Origin: Amoebophrya sp. AT5.2
Taxonomy: Eukaryota; Sar; Dinophyceae; Syndiniales; Amoebophryaceae
Direction: 5' to 3'
DNA: 11,638 nt
NCBI GenBank assembly: GCA_005223375.1
Contig: RXOD01006008.1
Location: forward strand, 1-11,638
Shown: positions 1 through 7,136 of the stretch, piece by piece
Position numbering within the stretch: position 1 is the stretch's first letter
Layout of the letters: each line of letters starts with the position of its first letter
Notes under the pieces: model-generated
What the model was told of the DNA's origin: nothing
Databases searched by the model: none
What the model saw: only the letters and a program-made list of their open reading frames with translations
Made by a program: the position numbers and the translations under genes

Positions 1-2342
1 AGACGAGCCTTCTCGCACTCGCCGAGCCGCCCCGTGCAGCGCGCCAGCAGGTTTAGAACGCGAACCGCCCGGCTTCCGGCGTCGCCACTCTCCGCCGCCC
101 AGCAGCTGCAGGCGAGAAGCGCGCACAGGGTGCGCGTCGTAGTCAGCGGATCCAGTTTCGCGACCACGAGTTGCTGCCAGAACTTTTCTTCGTCCGCGTC
201 GAGAACCGCGTCGACGACGAGCGTGCTCTCGTCGGCGAGGCGCTGCAGGATCAGGGCGAGGAGCGGCTCCAACTTCGTCGCAAAAGAAGTCGAATTTTCC
301 GTCGTGACCGAGCACTCCCTGCCGTTCTCCTCGTTCCACTTTACGGCCTGCGCCACTGCCTTTTCGACAGCGCGGACGCGCATCTCAGGCGACGCGTGCG
401 TCAGAGCGTGAAAAACTGGCACCGGCAGCGTGTCCGATTTCCCGGCAGCAAGTGGCTCCGGCGGCGCGCTGCCGGCCGCAGCCTTCTTCTTCTTTTTCTT
501 CCCCTCTTTCGTGGCAGCCGCATCCGACTCCGCGACCACACAAACGTCCCCGAGGAGGTCGCAGCTGCTGCCCACAAAGTCCACGAACGCTGATTTTCCG
601 CACTCCGGCAGCTTCGCCAACACGCGCGTGACCTCCCAACCGACGGCCACCGGATGCGCCTTGTTACAGGCCGCCAGCGCCTCGCTGAGGATCGCGACCA
701 ACTCGGTCTTCTGTTCCCGCACGACGGCGATTTCCCTGTCCGCTTCTGCCACGACATCACTTGCCGTCTTCTTCTTTCCCGACGTGGCCGCTGTTGTTCC
801 GTCCTTGCTTTCTTCCGCGGTCGGACTGCTCCCGCGCGTGCTACCGCTCGCAACCGAACACGGGCTGCGCTCGCCCTGGCTTTCTTCCGCTTCCGCAACC
901 TTGTTGGCTTCTTCCCTCGCCTTGAACACCCACAGCACTTCGAAAAAGCGGCCGAAAATCGCGTTCACCGCGGAGCGAATCTCGTTCGGGGACAGCTCTG
1001 CCGGTCTTAGGTGCTGGAATAGCCGCCGCGACGCGCTCCCCGCCTTCGCCGCACTACAGAACCCGCCATTCGCCACCTTCGGCAGAAGATTCGCGGCGAA
1101 AACGGCCTGCAGGAAAAGGAGGTCACTCGTGCCCCGCGCGTGCTCCAGCACGGCCGACAAAGCCACGCCATTCCCCGACGCCAACGCTGCGAGCGGCAGC
1201 TCTTGCTCCGCGCGCCGCGAGTCGCAGTGGAGAAAGTGCGTGAACACCGCGTACATGTACGCGATGACGGCGCTCACGGCCTCCGCATTTTCCTGTCCGC
1301 CCGCGCTTTTCAGGGCGATGGCAGTCAGCTGGGAGTGGCTCCAAACTTCGTCGCCGATGCCCCGACCGGTCGTGTGGCAAAGCAGCGCGAGCGCGGAAGC
1401 ATGGAGATCGTGGAACTGCGGGTTCTTGAGCGCAAACCGGATGTAGGGGTGCGCGGCACGAAGCAGCGCGTCGTCGTTCTTATTCGACTGCTCCGAGTGG
1501 AAAAGCTCCAGGAGCACCGCGGTCACAAAGCTTACCTGTAGAAAGGAATGCGAGCAAATGCAAGTCACATTTGTGTAAGTTCATGCTGCGCCGAAAGAAA
1601 ACCCCCCACGCAACAAGACACTCCAGTTTAGTTACTTATTTCTAAAAAGCGTCGTGAAAAAGCAATCGATGAACTACCACCACCAAATCTGATATAAAGA
1701 AAGCACCATCTGTCGGTTTGTTCGTCCCAGCAGTTCCGCCGTCTTCACCGCAGTTTCGCAGGCGAACGCCAGCAGACCAACGTCCTTCCTGCACATGTGC
1801 ACGAAGACGCTTCGCTTGAGCGCGTAGCGGCTTTTCTGTAGCTCCCGCAGGAAGAACCAGCGCGAGCCGTTTTCCGGGATGTGCAGTACCTGCACCAGCC
1901 GCGCGAACTCCTGCGTGTCGCCGTACGGCAGCAGACAACGCATCAGGGAGTCCACGTTGTATACGTTGCACTCGAACTTCCAGATCAAAAAGTCGCACAG
2001 CAGCTTCGCCACCTTCGAGCTGTCGAACAGCGGCGACAGCAGCAGAAACACCCGCTCCAGCTCCCCGTCCAGTATTCCGCACTCCGCCCGCGTGAGGAAC
2101 TGCCGCCGCTTCTGCCCGGGGAGAAACAGCCGCTCGAAACGGCCGAACGTGGGGTCCAGCTGCCGGACCTCGAGGAAGATCTGCAGAGAATCCTCCTCGA
2201 TCTCGGCAAAGTACCGCTTCGCGTCCTCCTCCGACAAATTCTGGAAGGTGAACGTGGGCCGCCGCTTCTGCCGCACCTGCAGCGCGGTCGGGTGCGCGTC
2301 GCGCAACCGAGACAACTGCTGCTCGAGAAGAGACACCGGCAT
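1..2342 (-). CDS. UTP10: UTP10/HEATR1, U3 snoRNP HEAT-repeat protein (5' part; runs off the window)
   Basis: Join 2342..1684 and 1530..1, about 729 residues, with no stop before the window edge. The known family is a roughly 2,000-residue nucleolar HEAT-repeat protein of the UTP-A (t-UTP) complex, needed for rDNA transcription and early 18S pre-rRNA processing. The N-terminal order matches human HEATR1 as I know it: a Q-rich start, then LDPTFGRFERLF (residues 63-74), LLSPLF, and a block with VYNVDSLMRCLLPY (128-141) followed by RWFFL. The ATG at 2342 fits the family N-terminus. Exon 2 continues the HEAT repeats, with HALTHASPEMRVRAVEKAV and LQRLADESTLVVDAVL typical of the later repeats. A lysine run (GKKKKKKAAAG) near residue 560 could serve nuclear/nucleolar targeting. 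The exon 2 frame is open over about 1.5 kb. Family assignment is strong; the intron boundary is less certain. Confidence 0.88.
1531..1683 (-). other. Intron 1 of UTP10
   Basis: The minus frame of exon 1 hits a stop (TAG) near 1674 and the family similarity resumes at about 1530. A canonical GT-AG reading is TTTG|GTGGTG to GTAAG|C, phase 2, giving LYQICFVTAV across the junction. A second reading, CAG|ATTTGG to CTACAG|GTAAGC, gives LYQVSFVTAV with the same length but a non-GT donor. Both align to HEATR1 without a gap, so only transcript data can separate them. I list the canonical one. Confidence 0.65.
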
Positions 2343-2385
2343 TTTATATGATCTATTTGGAGAACAATTACAGTACTTTATATGA
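2343..2385 (-). promoter_or_regulatory. Duplicated TATA-like element upstream of UTP10
   Basis: On the minus strand TCATATAAA occurs twice, at 2385-2377 and at 2351-2343, the second ending directly at the UTP10 ATG. The 9-bp identity at 34-bp spacing is seen directly. A promoter role is a guess: the proximal copy is too close to the ATG to be an ordinary TATA box unless the leader is almost absent or added by trans-splicing. Confidence 0.25.
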
Positions 2386-2753
2386 ATTGCAAAGTGGAGC
2401 TTGGAGCCCAGTATTAGTACGCGCAAAGACCACCCTCGTTAATTTCCTGCGCGTCCACGTGGTGGTGGAATCTAGGACCCGACAACTATACCGGTGCTGG
2501 TGGTACGAATATCCGCGCCTAAAATTATGCCTCTATATAATCGCGCGAACCTGAGATGCTTTGTTTTGAAAACGTGGTTGACTGGGTTTACAAACAGGCG
2601 AAGAGGGCGCACCTCCGCGATTTGATCAGGTGTTGGTAAACCGATACGTCGACACGGGATCGATGATCACTGCCGCTTCAGATCCATCACACGAAGTAGG
2701 GATCGTCACGATTCAGTTGAGGGATCATGCCTCGAATCAATTTTTTACTGCAC

Positions 2754-2767
2754 ATCAGGATCCTGAT
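2754..2767. repeat. 14-bp perfect palindrome
   Basis: ATCAGGATCCTGAT is fully self-complementary with no spacer and lies in the middle of the gene A/UTP10 intergenic region. It could be a protein-dimer site or chance. Confidence 0.4.
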
Positions 2768-3112
2768 AATTTTGTGTCCAGAACAACTTGCTTGCACCGG
2801 GGTTCACATCGGGTTCTGGGGATACTGCAGTTTTCCGTAACGCTGACATCGTTCACAGTATACTCTTGTCAAATACTACTCGCATAAGCTACTCAGTACT
2901 TTTGTTCACTGTCCTGGCTTCGCTTCAGTGTTTTCTCTGTCGCATCTACACTCTGTTGCTTTTCACTTGCCTTACTATTTCGTACGTCTGAATGATACTG
3001 CGTCTTCAAGCTCATCGCTATTGCGTCACTTAAGCCTAGAGTTCAACAAAAGATACCGTTCTTCGACTGTAGAAATAAACATCCCGGTCATAATATTTCC
3101 GAACAGACGAGC

Positions 3113-6100
3113 TCACCGTGCATCGACCCCCTGGTGTCTCCCCCACACTGCGAATGCACTCGCCGCAAACATCACTGCAAATAAAACACTCTGCCCCGCA
3201 GGGCCGCAGCGCGCTGCTTCCCCACTCCACGCAGTGCCCTGCTTCTCCACAATGGCAGCGTCGGTTGTGTTCAGCAAACGGTAGTAAAAATCCGTCACGT
3301 CCAGAGTTCCGTCTTTCTGGAGCAACCCCGCTGGCGGCTTAAACTCCGGGTACGGTGGCATTGTCAACTGGCGTGGCATTAAATTGAACAAAATGTTCTC
3401 AATGAATCTCTCAACGTCAGTTGAAATGTTTTCGCAACTGCGTGGTCGATCGATCTCTGACCCCCATCGAAGGGACGACGACCTGCACTAAAAAACTAGT
3501 ACCAGCTGGCAGATTTTCCGATGGTCTCCGTTTTGCCGGGCTACGTACTGGAAGGCGTTGCACTGCGGTCTTTGCACGCACTGCTCCGCGCACAGGCTCG
3601 CGCTGCATCCGGGCTGCGTCAGCGCCACGCATCCGTGCGATTGCAGGAGGTATTTCACCGGTGCTTCTAAATTGGCATACGGCCGAAATTCAAGCAAAGG
3701 TCCCGTCTTGTGGTGCACGCAGCTCCCCTCCTCGCTCGCGTCCGATATGGTGGGACCAGTTGGTAAGTTGGTATAGTGGTAGTGAGCTAGTTTGGGGGGA
3801 CAGCTCTTCGGGGTCCCCTTTGGTTCTTTTTCTCCCAAGAAGTGGTCTGCAAATAGGAGCAAACTCTAGGCGTCCTCTCTTTCCCTTCTCTCAGGCTCTA
3901 TCAGCATTCCAGCCACCGGCTTGCCATGGCCTCCCTTGACCTCCCATTAGCTCTAGTGCTGCCTGCCTCTAAAATCTCGCCACAGTGCGGCATCTCTCTA
4001 TAGCTCCATCCCCGAACCTCGTTTTGCGTCCCGCCCTTCAGAGCGCCCCAGAACCCCCTCTCGCCAGCCAAGTGGGGTGATCATCGGTCGTTGCTTAGAG
4101 GTGCTTCTAGCCACTAATACCTCCACTTACCGCATCTGTTCCTCGGGCATATCCGGAACGTAGTCGCGCACACAGATCTCCAGCCGGCCGTACCCAGGCT
4201 TGATCGAGAACACAACCGGCCCGATCGGAAAAGTGCCGAACCCGTTCTCCGGCTCGAAGTGTCCGCTGGCGTTCACAGGCTGCACCATGCGGCTGTCCTG
4301 CAGGATGGTCACCCCGTTCAGGTTGATCGTTTGCAGCGCGAAGGGGTGCATGCTGCCCGCTTTAGAGGCGAGAAAAAAACCCATTCCCTTTTCCGGCGGC
4401 ACTTCTGTGGCGCCGATGGTGAGAAACCCGTTTTCCGAAAACGGAGTCGCTCTCGCGGCGCAGACACATGGAGACAGAAACCTCCCTACGAGACGAAATA
4501 CAAGACGAAACATCGTTGAAGACAGCACAGACACAGACTCCTGGCACCTCCAGGCTGTCAATTTGCGCCGCCTGTGCCGCCTCCCAATCGGAGCATCGAA
4601 TGAGACCAAATATCACAGACCAAACACATAGCACAAAATTACACGCCGAAATGCAAAAAATTATACAAGCGACACCCTCGGCATAGGTCATAGCAGACCA
4701 CCACTTAATATCGGAGAGATGAAACTACAAGACCCCCACCACATCATCGGAACCAAGAAATCTCCAGGGAAATAATGGGTTATAAAATCCTCTCCCTAAC
4801 CACCTGGTCGTCGAGAGTGGTGTACAGCTGCGGCTGGGGCGTGAGGATCTGCAGCAGTTTTCCAAGGTCGATGCTGTTCGTGATTGTCACCGTGGCGTTC
4901 AGGTCCGAGCAGGCGTACTCGTACACGGCGCCGCAGTTGTTGTCCGCGATGCAGTAGTTCCGCGCGAGCTGCATATCGGTGAAAGTAGGACCGTACGTCC
5001 AGCGGCGACACTGCTTGTGGCTGTTCACCTCCCACTGGATGGCAGACTTCATCGCGGTCTCGATCCCAGAAAGCCGAACCTCGGGCCCCGCGGGACGGAG
5101 ACCGGTCCAGGTCACCGCGTTGCGCTGCGAAGGGGTTTATTATCAAATTGAGTCTACTTCTTCTGAAGCCCATATAACTACGCAAACCCTCAATACCATA
5201 GAATTATATAAATATTAGGAAGTACCCAGAGGCTGTTGTCTCGCCCAACGCTGGCTCCTTCTTTCGCCAGGGCGATGACGGGCGAAAAATAGCGGTCGAC
5301 CTGCCAGATCTTCACGCACTGAACCACTTCGGGCGTCCCGAAGTCGGCCCCCACCGCCGCGCCCCACATGGCGCAGTGGCAGCACGGCGCCACCCAGATC
5401 GTGTTGATGTACCCATCAAAGGCGTTTCCCGGGCCGAAGGTGCTCTTTCCGTAGTCGTATTCCGTGTGTGTGTCGCAGTCGAGCTCGGAGGAGGAGAGAG
5501 CTCTTGTTTTTCTTGCCCGCAAAGACGCCCCGGAGGAAGCTGACGATGTGGAACCCGAGCTCCCCGGAAGATTGCGTTCCTCGCCTGCTGCTCCTGGTTC
5601 GCCGTCGGCGTTTAGCGCGACGCCCTCCGAAATGTACTTGCGCGGGGTGAGTAAGCTCGTACACCCCTCATCCGAAAAGAATTCGAGCTCGGCGACGCGC
5701 CAGCCGACCGTCGTTTGCTCGCACACAGGCTCGTACTGGTTCACGGAATTGTAGCGGCACCCGGGCGTCTCGTTGCACAGCTCCTTGTTCTGGTGGTACC
5801 AGTTGCAGGCGGGATTCGGCAACGCAACGCCGTTGCGCAGAGCCCATACGCGCTGCGCCTCGGCGGAAGAAGAGCCGGCGACGAGCTTGCGGTGGGGGAC
5901 TTGCTGCTTGTCCTTGTTGTTCACCGGGTTCTTTATTACGGTGAGGACGAGGTGGTCGCGCGACTGCGAAGATGTTCGGGTCGTGGGGGACCGCTGCTGC
6001 GCGGGCTTCTCGCGAACGAGGGCTGCGGCAGCATTTCGGTTCTCCTCCGTCACCCGCCGGCGGCCGTTTTCACTTCTCGTCTCGCCGAGGTGGACACTGT

Positions 6101-6404
6101 CTGGTTGCGAGGAGCGGGGACCCACATCATAGCCGATCTTCTCCTTCTCTTCATGCGGTCGATTCTGTGCCTGTCGCCGGCTCGTTGTCGACTTTGCTGC
6201 GTCCCCGTCATGAGGAAGAGCCGCGGGCCGGGCCGATGGAGGCAGCGGAAAGTACTCGACGTCGCTAGCGCCACGCGCTGGACGGGGACGGATGCGCGTG
6301 CGCTTCACGAAGGGTAAGTGATTGTTCTCGGACGCAAGCGAGGAATCTGTTGACGCCAGAAGCCAACAGCACGCCACGCGGACGCCATGATGCCCGGGCG
6401 GCAT
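3113..6404 (-). CDS. Gene A: secreted/membrane discoidin-like Cys-rich surface protein, five exons
   Basis: Join 6404..5226, 5124..4804, 4387..4131, 3734..3503, 3367..3113; 747 aa. The exons were set by alignment with gene B. Residues 1-25 hold a short hydrophobic stretch (VRVACCWLLAS), a weak signal peptide; 26-180 are a charged, probably disordered linker. Residues 187-410 look like a discoidin/F5-8C fold: GWRVAELEFFSDEGC, then GNAFDGYINTIW and VGADFGTPEVVQC, with a CCHC cluster at 341-344. A four-Cys insert (C200, C210, C216, C228) is absent from B. Residues 394-500 form a Cys module (C432, C451, C457, C465, with NCGAVYEYAC). Residues 501-590 are beta-rich (SIKPGYGRLEICVRDYVP). Residues 591-661 are a second Cys module (CAEQCVQRPQCNAFQYV) resembling PAN/apple domains. 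Then MPPYPEFKPPAGLLQKDG leads to a likely membrane segment at 724-738 and a nine-residue tail. Probable type I surface adhesin; no named family recognised. Confidence 0.8.
3368..3502 (-). other. Gene A intron 4 (position shared with gene B intron 5)
   Basis: Donor CAGCTG|GTACTAGT and acceptor CGCCAG|TTGACA, phase 0, 135 bp. It joins KICQL to LTMPPYPEF. Gene B splices at the same position (ISCKL to LQMPPKEQF) with donor GTACTACT. Confidence 0.85.
3735..4130 (-). other. Gene A intron 3: introner-like intron with terminal inverted repeats (absent from gene B)
   Basis: Donor ATGCG|GTAAGT and acceptor GACGCGAG|C, phase 2, 396 bp. It joins ...DMPEEQM-R-EEGSCVHH. Gene B reads straight through this point (PTPSPEGSCLHV). 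The donor sits inside a 25-bp repeat (4131-4107) whose inverted partner lies at 3762-3790, about 27 bp before the acceptor. This resembles introner elements, in which a transposon-like insertion brings its own splice site. The acceptor is the only AG near the element end that restores the frame. Confidence 0.7.
3762..3790 (+). repeat. Inner terminal inverted repeat of the introner-like intron
   Basis: Reads GGTAAGTTGGTATAG... on the plus strand, ending GTGAGCTAG. About 22 positions match the partner at 4131-4107 when three small gaps (2, 5 and 1 bases) are allowed. The first seven bases, GGTAAGT, and the last five, GCTAG, are identical. Confidence 0.65.
4107..4131 (-). repeat. Outer terminal inverted repeat, containing the 5' splice site
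   Basis: Reads GGTAAGTGGAGGTAT...GCTAG on the minus strand. The exon-intron junction falls after its first base. The bases just outside the two repeats, AACAGATGC and AACTGGTCC, agree at 6 of 9 positions and may be a decayed target-site duplication. Confidence 0.65.
4388..4803 (-). other. Gene A intron 2 (absent from gene B)
   Basis: Donor GACCAG|GTGGTT and acceptor GGAAAAG|GGAATG, phase 0, 416 bp. It joins LYTTLDDQ to GMGFFLASKAG. In gene B the matching stretch PARPGDEIISNT is continuous exon, and the 17 residues after DDQ/GDE match in number before the next conserved block (LQT / IQT). The frame upstream of the chosen acceptor stays open to about 4609, so an earlier acceptor cannot be excluded. 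The interior holds a 17-bp near-perfect palindrome. Confidence 0.65.
4428..4444. repeat. Inverted repeat inside gene A intron 2
   Basis: CCGTTTTC and GAAAACGG, 8-bp perfect arms around a single base, lie about 40 bp from the proposed acceptor. Function unknown. Confidence 0.45.
5125..5225 (-). other. Gene A intron 1 (position shared with gene B intron 2)
   Basis: Donor CTCTGG|GTACTTCC and acceptor TTCGCAG|CGC, phase 0, 101 bp, AT-rich with stops in frame. It joins ...DNSLW to RNAVTWTGL. The paralogue splices at the same codon (NLW to VDLATWTDL) with donor GTACTACT. Confidence 0.85.
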
Positions 6405-6960
6405 TATAGCCGCTATAGAAACTGAAGTGGTTTATCGGCTACTACCGTACGAAGATCTGGCAATACCTTTCGATCATTCTGAGAAGGATCAAAAGAACGA
6501 TCGATGCTGGTGCAAGTGTAAGTGGGTCCAAAGTTGGATGCATGTCTCACTTTTCGTTCCCCTCTACCACGGATCTGCTTTTGCTTGGCTACGGCACGCT
6601 CCGCACTGTCTCTCACGATCCACGCTCCAAGCAAAAAAAACAAGACAGAACGCGCCTCGTCTTCCTTCCAGCGCGGAAGCAGGTGTCTTCCACGAGCTGC
6701 TTTTCGCAAGCTCTGTTCTCTTCGCTAAGTGTAGCCTGGCCACTTCAAAATGAGCCTGGAATCTGGACAACTTCGAAGCCACGTCTTCAACCAGAGTGGC
6801 AGCTGTTTGTGCCGGTGTATCAAATCTTCCACAGCAGAAGTGCGCCGGGGGCGCCGCCTGCTTGTTTTGTCGTCACTGTAATGAATTAAAGAAAAACGCC
6901 GACCGTTCATCTATCGCCGAGAAACGTCTATTGGATCAAATTCTTCAAGGAGGTGTCTGT

Positions 6961-6990
6961 AAGGTTTCTTGGAAAGGTTTTCTTGGAAAG
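6961..6990. repeat. Short tandem duplication
   Basis: AAGGTTTCTTGGA followed by AAGGTTTTCTTGGA and a partial AAG: a 13/14-bp unit present twice, differing by one T. Confidence 0.5.
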
Positions 6991-7016
6991 TTCTGCAACA
7001 AACGGAAGCTCACGCT

Positions 7017-7036
7017 GTTTCGGTGTACGCCGAAAC
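7017..7036. repeat. Hairpin-forming inverted repeat downstream of gene B
   Basis: GTTTCGG and CCGAAAC, 7-bp perfect arms with a 6-base loop, about 100 bp past the gene B stop codon. It would lie in the B 3' UTR; a role in RNA end formation or stability is possible but unsupported. Confidence 0.4.
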
Positions 7037-7136
7037 GAAGCTCCAGGTCAGGTAAATTAACAAGCCAAAAAAGTTCGCAAGCTCTCGAGGTATTGGTACA
7101 GTTCCACGACTTTTCACTGCATAACTGTAACACTTC

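Larger units (their letters stand above)
2343..3112. other. Intergenic region between gene A (3' end) and UTP10 (5' end)
   Basis: About 770 bp that is more AT-rich than the flanking exons. I see no convincing coding frame: the short open frames have no family signature and no paralogue. It should hold the 3' UTR of gene A and the promoter/5' UTR of UTP10. It contains a 14-bp perfect palindrome and a duplicated TATA-like element, listed separately. Confidence 0.6.
6405..7136. other. Intergenic region between gene B (3' end) and gene A (5' end)
   Basis: About 730 bp, nearly the same length as the gene A/UTP10 spacer. Short open frames on both strands lack any recognisable feature, and the one with a hydrophobic stretch (minus, about 6709-6413) has no ATG at its head. 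It should contain the 3' UTR of B and the promoter/5' UTR of A. CACTTCAG lies just upstream of the gene A ATG and could be a leader acceptor, which is speculative. Confidence 0.55.

Noticed and set aside
430..1446. Long plus-strand open frame of 338 codons with a poly-Phe run
   Set aside because: It is the antisense shadow of UTP10 exon 2; the Phe run is the complement of the Lys run, and the minus frame carries clear HEATR1 similarity.
4389..4609. Extension of gene A exon 3 upstream into the open frame containing FSENGFLTIGATEVPPEKG
   Set aside because: The alignment with gene B is gap-free only if exon 3 starts at 4387, and the extension has no matching residues in gene B.
5715..6317. Plus-strand open frame of 200 codons
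   Set aside because: It is antisense to gene A exon 1, whose frame has paralogue support. GC-rich coding DNA often leaves the opposite strand open.
6413..6709. Minus-strand open frame with hydrophobic SVLFFLLGAWIV just upstream of gene A
   Set aside because: It begins with TTG rather than ATG, ends just before the gene A ATG and has no counterpart upstream of gene B. Kept only as a remote candidate for a missed signal exon.
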